A stretch of 64,000 nucleotides of DNA from positions 1 to 64,000 of the forward strand of contig NZ_JBINJW010000001.1 in the NCBI RefSeq assembly GCF_043951855.1. Direction: 5' to 3'. The translations under genes and the position numbers were made by a program. Origin of the DNA: Proteiniclasticum sp043951855. Its GTDB lineage: Bacteria > Bacillota > Clostridia > Clostridiales > Clostridiaceae. A model generated the notes under the pieces. The model saw only the letters and a program-made list of their open reading frames with translations, did no database searches and was not told where the DNA came from. This document shows positions 1 through 7,965 of this stretch, piece by piece. How positions within the stretch are numbered: position 1 is the first letter of the stretch; each line of letters opens with the position of its first letter.

Positions 1-27
1 TCACTTTCTCTATCTTATGATTTACTA

Positions 28-56
28 TTGACATATGACAATGAATCGTATACTAT
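28..56 (+). promoter_or_regulatory. Strong sigma-A type promoter
   Basis: TTGACA at 28-33 and TACTAT at 51-56 are separated by exactly 17 bases. The only early reading frame downstream, from an ATG at 73, stops after about a dozen codons, so the promoter seems to have lost its original gene. It could still serve the nucleotidyltransferase gene starting at 302. Confidence 0.6.
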
Positions 57-289
57 TATGGAAATATATTTAATGAGGTGCAGTGATGATTCTATAATCC
101 GAAGGAACTGATGGTCAAGTTGCAGCCGGCAGAAGCAGGCTTTTCTTTGTCTTCAGAAATTTTGGATTGGAAGGACCGATTAACCGGTCCCTGCATCGCT
201 GCATGTTCTCCTGTTCATGAGAATATCCATACGTATGTGCCACTCCATTTTCTGTGATGTAAAGAAATCGCCGGACATGGTGTTTTTTT
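57..289 (+). other. Leader with possible gene remnant
   Basis: Between the promoter and the first clear gene there is an open stretch in one frame from about 95 to 256, coding for something like YNPKELMVKLQPAEAG, without a plausible start and ending at TGA. It may be the 3' part of a deleted gene. I do not recognise the family, and it may be chance. Confidence 0.25.
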
Positions 290-301
290 ATGGAGGTAAT
301 T

Positions 302-1345
302 ATGAATTTAGAAAAAATTGCAGAACTGTTTATCGAGAAAATCAGAAAGGACTACGCTGATGATGTGGCACTTGTTGTGGTCATGGGTTCCTATATCTAC
401 AAGGCTACCCATGACAGATCCGATCTGGATCTCTATTTCGTGCCAAAGACAGAGAAAGGATATCAGCTGGGATTCACCTTTATTCTGGAAGAGATCGGGT
501 TTGATCTGTGGCCCATTTCCTGGCAGCGACTGGAAAGCATCGCCAGACACGAGGAACGGATCACATCCATTGTGACGGAAGGAAAAGTTATATACTCCGC
601 TTCCCAGGAAGACCTGGACCGTTTTGAAAAAATGAAAACAATCGCCCTCGATCTAAGTAGAAAGTCTGATTTTGCGAAAAAAGCAAAAGAAGTTTTCGAA
701 GGAAGCTACAAGCTCATTTATCAGATCCAGGAAGCGGAAACAATCAGTGAACTCAGACAACACGGTATACGCTTCATCAATCATCTCGGTTATGCCCTTT
801 CTCTTCTGAACTGCAATACAGTGAAAAGAGGACGTGGCAGACTGAAGAAAGAGCTTCTGGACAATCGCCTGGTCCCGGAGAATTTTGCATCATGCTATGA
901 TACGCTGTTTCTTTCAGATGACATGGAAACCATGAAAAAAGATCTTTCCTGTCTGCTGAAAAACACCGAAAAACTCATTCATGCAGAACTTGACCGGTAT
1001 CGAGAGAAAGGCTCTGCAGAAAATGTCTTATCCGGCTTTTACGAAGAGCTCATCACAAGCTACAACAAGATCTATCACGCCGCTGAAGTCAACGACCCCT
1101 ATACAGCCCTTTTTGCGGCCTGTGAACTCCAGCAAGAAATCGCGGATGTCTTCCAGTACATGGATCTGAAAGAACCGGATTTCCCGGATCTGGCCAAGGC
1201 CTATGACCCGGATGATCTGCGTTCCCTGGTGATTTCTGCAGAAAAGCATAAACACACCTTTGAGGACTTTCTCAAGGCCCATCATGTCCCGATCAGAAGG
1301 TTTAAGGATCTATCGGAATATGAGACTCATCTTTCTTCCCTCTAA
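302..1345 (+). CDS. Nucleotidyltransferase-domain protein
   Basis: The predicted protein has about 347 residues. Its N-terminal part carries the nucleotidyltransferase signature GSY (residues 29-31) followed by the SDLDLYF metal-binding pair of aspartates near residues 40-46, as in the kanamycin nucleotidyltransferase superfamily. The rest is largely helical and matches nothing I know by name. The start at 302 is preferred over an in-frame ATG at 290, because GGAGG at 292-296 lies five bases before 302 and overlaps the earlier ATG. The substrate is unknown; aminoglycoside modification is possible but unsupported. It stands alone, with the next gene 80 bases downstream. Confidence 0.75.
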   Translation: MNLEKIAELFIEKIRKDYADDVALVVVMGSYIYKATHDRSDLDLYFVPKTEKGYQLGFTFILEEIGFDLWPISWQRLESIARHEERITSIVTEGKVIYSASQEDLDRFEKMKTIALDLSRKSDFAKKAKEVFEGSYKLIYQIQEAETISELRQHGIRFINHLGYALSLLNCNTVKRGRGRLKKELLDNRLVPENFASCYDTLFLSDDMETMKKDLSCLLKNTEKLIHAELDRYREKGSAENVLSGFYEELITSYNKIYHAAEVNDPYTALFAACELQQEIADVFQYMDLKEPDFPDLAKAYDPDDLRSLVISAEKHKHTFEDFLKAHHVPIRRFKDLSEYETHLSSL

Positions 1346-1425
1346 CTTTTAATCCAGTTCAGAATTTGATGATACAATCATCATAACGATATGGATTCAA
1401 TCTGAAGCGGAAGGGGGCGTCTGAG

Positions 1426-2211
1426 ATGAGAAGAAGATGGAGCATAGCAGCAGGAGCGCTGCTTGTTCTCTGCGCACTGGTTTTCATCAAGGCGCCCTAT
1501 TTCGGAAAGGACAGAGCCCTTCTTGTGGTCCGCATTTATGATCGCTATCAGGAAGAACAGAGCGTTGCGAAGAACCTGGGTATGGATATCCATTTGCACC
1601 TGGAGGATACGGATCTTTTCCCGCTGCTTGTCACCTACAATGACAAGAATCTCTCCCGTTATCTTGGAAAACCCCTTCACTTCACGGTGGATTATACCTT
1701 TGGAGACTTTCAGAAGGGCAAAGGATACAGCCGGATCTATGATGATACAGACCCCCTGTATAATGCGTACCTGGGCTACTACAGTATTACGGGATTCGAA
1801 AGAAAGATCACCGAAGAAGACCTGATGCTCCTTTCTGAGTATGACATGCTGCATCTGGCTCTTCCGGCAGTAGGACTGCCTGTTGAAGAAGCCGCCTTTG
1901 AGATTCTGGCACATGAAAAGCAGAAGGATGTCATCATTTCATCTTATACTTTCACGTCCTATGAAAGCTCTGTAGTCACCAATGGTCCAGAGCATCATGG
2001 AGTAGCCTTTGCTGCTGGTGATCTCCTCTTCGGCACATCGCCTCCATCTCCTGTGAACTATCCACTTCATGAGATGAAAGGAAGAGTCTATCTGTATTAT
2101 TTCAAGGATCTGGATCTCAATCTGGTCTTCTATACACTGGCAAAATCGGATGCACTGCTGCACGATTTTGAAGAGAACATCCTGAAAAAGGCCGAAATCG
2201 ATTTTCAATGA
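1426..2211 (+). CDS. Membrane-anchored protein of unknown function
   Basis: The 261-residue product begins with positively charged residues and a hydrophobic segment (about residues 6-22), so it should be anchored in or secreted through the membrane with the rest outside. The remainder is rich in aromatic and acidic residues and has no motif I can assign. It may belong to one of the uncharacterised Clostridium families of about 250-280 residues (DUF3919-like is a guess). A G-rich ribosome site lies just before the ATG at 1426. It ends 12 bases before a long hairpin shared with the convergent glycosyltransferase gene. Confidence 0.6.
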   Translation: MRRRWSIAAGALLVLCALVFIKAPYFGKDRALLVVRIYDRYQEEQSVAKNLGMDIHLHLEDTDLFPLLVTYNDKNLSRYLGKPLHFTVDYTFGDFQKGKGYSRIYDDTDPLYNAYLGYYSITGFERKITEEDLMLLSEYDMLHLALPAVGLPVEEAAFEILAHEKQKDVIISSYTFTSYESSVVTNGPEHHGVAFAAGDLLFGTSPPSPVNYPLHEMKGRVYLYYFKDLDLNLVFYTLAKSDALLHDFEENILKKAEIDFQ

Positions 2212-2222
2212 CTTCACGTGCA

Positions 2223-2263
2223 AAGACCTGGAAAAGAAGTGATATGCTTCTTTTCCAGGTCTT
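2223..2263. terminator. Bidirectional terminator hairpin
   Basis: AAGACCTGGAAAAGAAG (2223-2239) and its exact reverse complement (2247-2263) form a 17-bp stem with a 7-base loop. It lies between two convergent genes. A T-run is weak on either side, so efficiency is uncertain. Confidence 0.65.
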
Positions 2264-2273
2264 ATCGTTTCAG

Positions 2274-3383
2274 TCATGTGTTTTCCAGCAGTTCATCCAT
2301 CACAGCGAACAGATCTTTTGTCGCATCGGGTTTCGCATAGTGCTCCTGAAGCTCCTTCATGTGCTTCAGTCTCGTTTCATCCTGAATCAGATCCTCAATG
2401 AGTATATGAAGCTCCTCATCCTGGTCCAGCCTTACTCCGATTCCGTGGTTGAGCAGATACGTAGCGTTCTCTTCCTCCTGTCCTGGGATGGGCCTGGTGA
2501 TCACCAGAGGCAGACGCTTGATGAGCGCTTCTGTAACGGTAAGACCACCCGGTTTAGTCACCAGAATGTCTGCAGCATCCATGTAGAGGGAGATTTTCTC
2601 CGTGTATCCTAGAATGATCAGATCTTTCTCCACCTCATCGCTTAACTTATCCAGATCTTTCTTCACTTTCTTGTTGCTTCCAGTGATGACAATGACCTGC
2701 AGGTCAAGATTCGATTTCATCATGGAGTTCACCAGTTTTATGAGATTTCCTGCACCGAAGCTCCCGCCCATGATGAGGATGGTCTTCTTGTCCTTGAGGT
2801 CCAGCAGATATCTCGCTTTGAATTTGTCAAGCTTCACCTGCAGCTCATGACTGGTGGGAATACCAGTGTCTCTGATTCTCGTTTCTGGTATATGATCTTC
2901 TAAGAGCTTCAGCTTCATGAAATTACTGGACACAAAGAACATATCCACATCCTTGTGAATCCAGCTGGCATGATAATCGTAATCTGTCACCACTACGAAT
3001 ACCTTGAATGTGAATCCGTATTTTTCCCGTACACGAATGATGCTGGTGACGGATACGGGATGCATGCAGATGATGACATCCGGATTATATTCATTGACCA
3101 GTTCTTTCAGCTTGGAGTGAAAAGGAAGAATATTCCTGGAAATTTTACCATCCATGGAATTATTCAGGTCATACTGCCATCCGTAGAATTCCGGAAAGTT
3201 CTTCACATTGATCTCGTAGGTCTTTTCGGCGACCTTCGATAGAATGGGCCGGATATATTCCAGGACATCAATAACGGTAACCTGGTACTCCTCCTTTAAT
3301 TCTTCTGCATACATTCTGATGGCATTGGAAGCTGCATTATGTCCTCCGCCTATGGAAGCGCTGAGTATCACGACTTTTTTCAT
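2274..3383 (-). CDS. MGDG synthase/UgtP-family glycosyltransferase
   Basis: The product resembles processive diacylglycerol glucosyltransferases that build glycolipids of the Gram-positive membrane and the lipoteichoic acid anchor. Right after the start it has the glycine-rich loop SASIGGGHNAASNA of the MGDG-synthase N-terminal domain. In the C-terminal half it has the nucleotide-sugar site VTKPGGLTVTEAL and the following PIPGQEEENA, typical of GT28/GT-B enzymes. Length, about 369 residues, is normal. An upstream in-frame ATG at 3425 is possible, but the family start MKKVVIL matches the ATG at 3383. The enzyme should act at the inner face of the membrane with UDP-glucose or UDP-galactose; the acceptor is inferred from the family. 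Confidence 0.85.
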   Translation of the reverse strand: MKKVVILSASIGGGHNAASNAIRMYAEELKEEYQVTVIDVLEYIRPILSKVAEKTYEINVKNFPEFYGWQYDLNNSMDGKISRNILPFHSKLKELVNEYNPDVIICMHPVSVTSIIRVREKYGFTFKVFVVVTDYDYHASWIHKDVDMFFVSSNFMKLKLLEDHIPETRIRDTGIPTSHELQVKLDKFKARYLLDLKDKKTILIMGGSFGAGNLIKLVNSMMKSNLDLQVIVITGSNKKVKKDLDKLSDEVEKDLIILGYTEKISLYMDAADILVTKPGGLTVTEALIKRLPLVITRPIPGQEEENATYLLNHGIGVRLDQDEELHILIEDLIQDETRLKHMKELQEHYAKPDATKDLFAVMDELLENT

Positions 3384-3493
3384 TCTTACCATCCCTTGCT
3401 TTTCATCGTTTCTTTTAAGTTTCATCTATACCTTTATGATAGCACTATTTTCTTAACTTCATCCAGTATTTCCATGCACGCTTCTAACGGAAA

Positions 3494-4387
3494 TCAGATG
3501 AGGTTCCTCCTCGCATGGAGCTGATACTGTTTCGGGGTGATTTCATACTGCTTTCTGAATGCCCGGATGAAATAGGAGTAGTTTTCAAAGCCGCATTTCC
3601 CCGAAACTTCAAGGCCTGTATGTTCTCCTGATTCAAGAAGCTTTTTGGCCTTTTCCAGGCGAATCAGGTTCCTGTAGGACACAAAGCTGGCCCCTGTGTA
3701 ATTTTTGAAAAACTTTGTGAAATAGGAGCTGCTGTAACCGCAGAATTCTGCAGCATCCTTCAGACTGATTTCCTCTGCTGATGTCTCGTGCAGCCACGCT
3801 GTAAGCTCCTTCATCTTTTCGATCTGATGCAGACTCACCATTTTCTTTTCACTATCCTGAAGATACACCCTCAAATGATAAAACAGCTCCAGAAGGGCCG
3901 CCTTCACAAGCAAGCCCAGCCCCTCTTCTCTCATGCTGCCTCTGAAGTAGACCAGCTTATCCACCAGTGCTTTCATTTTGTCCGCCTCAGAATTCTTCCT
4001 ATCCGTTTTCACCTTGAATATTCTTTCTCCTCTCAGAAGTGGAGAAAGATAATTTTCTGTGAGTATGTCTTTCCCTTCTTTTGTCATAAGCATTTCCAGA
4101 TGAAAGATGATATTGTAGTAGACTGAAGAACAGCCCTCCACCTGATCAATGGCATGTGTCATGCCCGGAGATATGAGAATGAGATCATCTTTCCCTGCAT
4201 GAACTCTTTCCCCATCTATGGTGATCAGGCATGCTCCGGATTCCACATAGATGATTTCCATTTCTTCATGCCAGTGCATAGGGTAATAGGACAGCTTTTC
4301 AGGAATCTTTGAAAGATATACTGCAAAAGGCAGATATTCCGTACCGTGTTTCTTTGTTTCATAATAATCTATTCCGATATGATTCAT
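3494..4387 (-). CDS. AraC-family transcriptional regulator
   Basis: An N-terminal cupin-like sensor region contains YYPMHWHEEMEIIYVESG, where the HxHxxxE pattern is typical. It is followed by a C-terminal pair of helix-turn-helix motifs in the last 100 residues (SLKDAAEFCGYSSSYFTKFF and the FENYSYFIRAFRKQYEITP signature). This is the standard layout for regulators of sugar or drug-response genes. It is divergent from the MATE transporter gene 93 bases away, and I infer it regulates that pump. The start is not certain: a TTG at 4408 also opens the frame, and GAGGTG lies 13 bases before the ATG at 4387. Confidence 0.85.
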   Translation of the reverse strand: MNHIGIDYYETKKHGTEYLPFAVYLSKIPEKLSYYPMHWHEEMEIIYVESGACLITIDGERVHAGKDDLILISPGMTHAIDQVEGCSSVYYNIIFHLEMLMTKEGKDILTENYLSPLLRGERIFKVKTDRKNSEADKMKALVDKLVYFRGSMREEGLGLLVKAALLELFYHLRVYLQDSEKKMVSLHQIEKMKELTAWLHETSAEEISLKDAAEFCGYSSSYFTKFFKNYTGASFVSYRNLIRLEKAKKLLESGEHTGLEVSGKCGFENYSYFIRAFRKQYEITPKQYQLHARRNLI

Positions 4388-4479
4388 TTGTGCTACTTTA
4401 CACCTCAATTCTGCAAGATTTCAGTTGTGTCAGGATTGTATAATAGTCATTATATCAGAAAAAGGAAGTTGAATTCATC

Positions 4480-5814
4480 ATGAGTGATCGTACAAAACTG
4501 CTTAAACTCAGTTATCCCATTTATTTCGAAAGCCTGCTCTTTTCCATCATCGGGAGCATGGATACCCTGATGCTGTCAAAATACAGTGATATGGCTGTAG
4601 GCGCCGTTGGCGTCGTCAACCAGTTCCTCTTTCTCATTCAGATTGCAGGAAACATCATCATAGCAGGGACCGGTATTCTTCTGGCCCAATATATCGGGGC
4701 AAGAAAATCCAGAGGAGAGATCCAGAAACTCACCCTTTCAGCTCTTTTCATCAATCTCATCCTGGGCATCCTTTTCAGCGGTCTCATCGTGGTGCTCCAT
4801 CCCACCATTTTATCCTTCCTGAACATTGATGGACAGATGCTCACCTTTGCCAGGGACTATATGGTGATCATCGGAAGTTTCCTTTTCCTGCAGCTTATCT
4901 CCATCACCTTTTCCATGTTTCTTCGGGCTCACGGAAAGACCAGGACCACCTTCAAGGTCTCCTTTCTCATGAACCTCATCAATGTGCTTCTGAACTATGT
5001 GCTCATCTATGGAAAACTGGGACTGCCTTCCATGGGGGTGGAAGGTGCCGCCTGGGCCACGGTGATCAGCAAGGGTATTGGACTTGTGATCCTTGGCTCC
5101 ATTGTCTACAAGATGGCATTCAAGGATCTTCCTGTGCACTACGGCAGACAGGATTTCAAGACGGTTCTGCCTAGAATTCTTCATTACGGTGCACCCGCTG
5201 CAGGAGAGCAGATCTCCTATACCCTGGCGAAATTCATCATGATGATCTTCATCACGAAACTGGGAAAAGATGCCATCACAGCCTACGCCTACAGCAATAC
5301 CCTGGTGAGTTTCGTCTATGTGTTTGCCGTTTCCCTGGGGCAGGGCACTTCCATCATGGTGGGATGGCATATGGGCGCAAAGGAGAGAGACAAAGCCAAT
5401 GCGCTCACCCTCTACTCCGCTAGAGTGTCCTTTCTGGTGAGCATGGCTTTCTGCTCCATCCTTGTTCTTTTCAGGGTGCCTCTTCTCGGCATTCTGTCAG
5501 AAAACAGGGACATCATCGCTCTGGCCAGCACCGTTCTTCTCTTCAACTTCGTCGTGGAAGCGGGAAGAAGTCAGAATCTCATCTTCGTCAATGCCCTGAG
5601 AGCATCGGGAGATGTCCGGTTTCCCTTCTACATGTCTGTAATCTCCATGTGGAGCATCGGTGTGCTTCTATCCTACGTCTTCACCTTTTCTCTGTCCATG
5701 GGACTGCCCGGCATCTGGCTGGCCCTGGGTCTGGATGAGGTCTTTCGCGCCGTCTTCATGCGTATCCGGTGGAGAAACAATTTCAGTATGCTCACCGCGA
5801 TCACCTCGTCATGA
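4480..5814 (+). CDS. MATE-family multidrug/Na+ antiporter
   Basis: This 444-residue protein is highly hydrophobic with about twelve membrane segments and the internal twofold pattern of MATE exporters (GSMDTLMLSKYSDMAVGAVG near the N-terminus, EQISYTLAKF after the midpoint). Such proteins expel cationic drugs or dyes in exchange for Na+ or H+. AGGAAG precedes the ATG, and a TATAAT lies at 4439-4444, though its -35 box is poor. The divergent AraC gene is a likely local regulator. The substrate is not predictable from sequence. Confidence 0.9.
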   Translation: MSDRTKLLKLSYPIYFESLLFSIIGSMDTLMLSKYSDMAVGAVGVVNQFLFLIQIAGNIIIAGTGILLAQYIGARKSRGEIQKLTLSALFINLILGILFSGLIVVLHPTILSFLNIDGQMLTFARDYMVIIGSFLFLQLISITFSMFLRAHGKTRTTFKVSFLMNLINVLLNYVLIYGKLGLPSMGVEGAAWATVISKGIGLVILGSIVYKMAFKDLPVHYGRQDFKTVLPRILHYGAPAAGEQISYTLAKFIMMIFITKLGKDAITAYAYSNTLVSFVYVFAVSLGQGTSIMVGWHMGAKERDKANALTLYSARVSFLVSMAFCSILVLFRVPLLGILSENRDIIALASTVLLFNFVVEAGRSQNLIFVNALRASGDVRFPFYMSVISMWSIGVLLSYVFTFSLSMGLPGIWLALGLDEVFRAVFMRIRWRNNFSMLTAITSS

Positions 5815-5874
5815 AAAAGCCTGCCTCATGGGATGGCACCTTTACGGATGCACATTCCTTGAGACAGGCTTTTT
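5814..5874 (+). terminator. Terminator after MATE gene
   Basis: AAAAAGCCTGCCTCA (5814-5828) pairs with TGAGACAGGCTTTTT (5860-5874) with one mismatch around a 31-base loop. The right arm ends in a T-run. It overlaps the stop codon of the MATE gene. Confidence 0.65.
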
Positions 5875-5936
5875 CAATTCTTCTTTTCTATTCTTCTTTC
5901 AGCCCGCTTCATCCTGTCTTCTTCCCTGATCACAGC

Positions 5937-6227
5937 TCAGCCCTTCTTCACCAGCTCCTGCACCCAGTTCTCAAAGGAATGAACCGCTGTGCATCTGTGG
6001 ATCTCCACAAATTCATAGTCTTTGATGATCACAGGCACATCATTTTCTGAAATGATGAAGAATCCTTCTGAACCGAAATACCTGAAGGGAGACTCTATGC
6101 CCCATTCCTTCTCTATGATGCGCTCTGTCATCCTTCTGGCGTAATGCTCAGGAGAGGCACCAAATCGGTACATGGCATCCGCGTAGGATGACCCTCCTCT
6201 AATTCTTTTTTCTTTGTAGTCGTACAT
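5937..6227 (-). CDS. Small protein of unknown function under a SAM riboswitch
   Basis: The 96-residue product has no signal peptide or membrane segment and no motif I recognise. It contains an RFGASPEHYARRM stretch and a beta-rich C-terminal half. GGAGGG lies eight bases before its ATG. The gene is preceded by a complete SAM-I type riboswitch and terminator reading into it, and no other gene follows on this strand. A role linked to methionine or S-adenosylmethionine is therefore inferred from regulation alone. Confidence 0.65.
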   Translation of the reverse strand: MYDYKEKRIRGGSSYADAMYRFGASPEHYARRMTERIIEKEWGIESPFRYFGSEGFFIISENDVPVIIKDYEFVEIHRCTAVHSFENWVQELVKKG

Positions 6228-6277
6228 CTAAATTCCCTCCTTCATTTTCATTCTGTTTCTTCTCAAGTCAAGGCAAC

Positions 6278-6300
6278 AAAAAAAGCCCTTGAAGGAGCTT
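6278..6300 (-). terminator. Riboswitch expression-platform terminator
   Basis: On the minus strand AGCTCCTTCAAGGGCT forms a short hairpin with one bulge, directly followed by seven T. An alternative pairing of GGAG in the 3' arm of the aptamer's first stem with CTCC of this hairpin gives an antiterminator, as expected for a transcriptional off-switch. Confidence 0.75.
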
Positions 6301-6309
6301 GCAAAAGAT

Positions 6310-6403
6310 CTCCTCATTGATATTAGCTTTACCACCTTACAGCATCTGCAGGTTGGTGTGTGGTCACAGAGCTAATTCTCTACCATCACTCTTCATAAGA
6401 AAC
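6310..6403 (-). promoter_or_regulatory. SAM-I (S-box) riboswitch aptamer
   Basis: Read on the minus strand, the segment has the S-box layout. Stem P1 pairs CTTAT with ATGAG. P2 has a kink-turn (TGGT/ACCA with AG and GTGA) capped by AGAG/CTCT. P3 is ACC-A-ACC paired with GGTGGT, keeping the conserved bulged A. AAGGTGGTAAAGC corresponds to the usual AAGGTGCTAA. The P2 loop ATTAGC is exactly complementary to GCTAAT after P3, matching the known pseudoknot. Several bases differ from the common consensus but in paired, covarying ways. It should sense S-adenosylmethionine and stop transcription of the downstream 96-residue gene. Confidence 0.85.
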
Positions 6404-6513
6404 TTTATTGAATTGTACATGCATAGCATAGCATATATTTATAGAGATGTATACAGTATTTCTTCAGGTCATCCAAAAGGTCTGCGTTCTTTCTCCCCGG
6501 CTTCACCCAGGAC

Positions 6514-6553
6514 AATAAAAGACTCCAGAGCATGAGCCATCCGCTCTGGAATC
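6514..6553 (-). terminator. Terminator after NUDIX gene
   Basis: On the minus strand GATTCCAGAGC and GCTCTGGAGTC form a stem with an 11-base loop, followed by TTTTATT. It lies 12 bases beyond the stop codon of the NUDIX gene and separates it from the SAM riboswitch unit. Confidence 0.75.
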
Positions 6554-6564
6554 TCTCTCTGATA

Positions 6565-7134
6565 TTATTTCGCTCTTCTGATCAGATCATGATAGATGGG
6601 TGTGATTTCCGGCTCCTTTGCCAGAGCATCGATTTCCAAAACAGGTACCCATCTGATACCGTTGGTCTCATCCTTGTTCTGAAGCAGCGTATCCTCTTCC
6701 TTGGCTTCCAGAAGAAATGCGGCGTTCAGATGCAGGTGGGCGGTGATGGGCTTTTCTCTTTTGAAGTGGGCCTTCACCGTCAGGATATCCAGCTTTCTGA
6801 TCAGCCCATCTTCATTTTCCAGCACCTTGAAGCTTTTGAGACCGGTCTCTTCCTCCGCCTCTTTCAGGGCGACCTGAAGCAGATCCTTCTCTCCGTCGGT
6901 GTGCCCTCCTTGCCAGGTCCAGGTGTCATAGATCTTATGGTGGATCATCAGCATTTTCGTTCTTTCTTCGTTGACGATGACAGAGGATGCCGTCATATGG
7001 GCTATGGGATTTTCACGGGTCAGTAGAGTATCTCCGTGCAGGTCAATGAGGGAGATCATATTCTCCTTCACCTGATGGTCCATCTCGTCCTTGGGTCTGT
7101 AGGCTCTGATCAGCTCTTTATAATAGGTACTCAA
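6565..7134 (-). CDS. NUDIX hydrolase
   Basis: A Nudix box is visible as GGHTDGEKDLLQVALKEAEE plus ETG (about residues 94-117), with K replacing the usual R of the REUXEE core. Such enzymes cleave nucleoside diphosphates linked to other groups, using Mg2+ held by the glutamates. The 189-residue length is normal. Translation seems to start with TTG at 7132-7134, seven bases after GAGG; no better ATG is placed. The gene stands alone with its own terminator. The substrate cannot be predicted. Confidence 0.85.
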   Translation of the reverse strand: MSTYYKELIRAYRPKDEMDHQVKENMISLIDLHGDTLLTRENPIAHMTASSVIVNEERTKMLMIHHKIYDTWTWQGGHTDGEKDLLQVALKEAEEETGLKSFKVLENEDGLIRKLDILTVKAHFKREKPITAHLHLNAAFLLEAKEEDTLLQNKDETNGIRWVPVLEIDALAKEPEITPIYHDLIRRAK

Positions 7135-7195
7135 TATAAAACCTCACTTTATTCATTCACGCAGTATAATTTCCTCATCTCAGTCTATTTCGTCA

Positions 7196-7780
7196 CTACA
7201 CCCCTTGGCTGATGAGCTTCACGACTTTTTCAATATAATACATCCTCTGCTTTTCCTCACTAAGAAAAGCGGTTCCATTGAGCTCATTGAATTCCAGAGT
7301 AGGATAGATGATGGAAGAGAGGAAAATCGTTTTTCTGATACTGAATTCGTCTTCCACATCCTTCAGATAACGCTTCATCACCTTGTTTAGTTTCTCTTCC
7401 ATAAGCATGGTCTCTTCGACGATCTTCTGGGACATCTCATCATGGTCTTTCGTTTCGAAGGCATCCTTGACCAGAGCGATGGCCCCAGGAAAACGCATGC
7501 TGTATTCCATGGACATCGCCGCATATCTTTTCAGCTTCTCTTCATCCTCCAGAGATTCGTCATCCAGCGGGACGACGGTGGAAATGAGATTCTCCATGTA
7601 GAACTTCTTCACCTGACGGAGCATATTCTCTTTTGTGCCGAAGTAATAATTGATGGCACCGATGTTCACGTCCGCTTCCTTCACGATGGTTCTCACAGGT
7701 ACGTGCACGCTTCCCTGCTTGCCGATGAGATAAAGTGTCTTGTCCAGTATTCTCTCTTCCACACTTTTCAGTTCCTTCAT
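7196..7780 (-). CDS. TetR-family transcriptional regulator
   Basis: The 194-residue protein has the N-terminal TetR DNA-binding helix-turn-helix (VPVRTIVKEADVNIGAINYY then FGTKENM, about residues 25-55) and a helical ligand-binding remainder. A GTG at 7789 also opens the frame, but AAAGGGG lies at a better distance from the ATG at 7780. It lies upstream of the MMPL exporter gene on the same strand, with about 185 bases separating it from neither gene's known operator. Target unknown. Confidence 0.85.
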   Translation of the reverse strand: MKELKSVEERILDKTLYLIGKQGSVHVPVRTIVKEADVNIGAINYYFGTKENMLRQVKKFYMENLISTVVPLDDESLEDEEKLKRYAAMSMEYSMRFPGAIALVKDAFETKDHDEMSQKIVEETMLMEEKLNKVMKRYLKDVEDEFSIRKTIFLSSIIYPTLEFNELNGTAFLSEEKQRMYYIEKVVKLISQGV

Positions 7781-7965
7781 GATGCTCACCCCTTTCCTTT
7801 AGGTATCTATTATACTTCTTAATTATAGAGGAAGAAACGCATTTTACGTTATTTCTGCAGAAAAAGTTTGCCCTTTCCTGAACTCGGAAGAGCTCAATAA
7901 AAGAGCCGCTATCCTTACTGAACATTTCAGCAGGACAGCAGCCCTAATCACAGTTAAATATTCTT

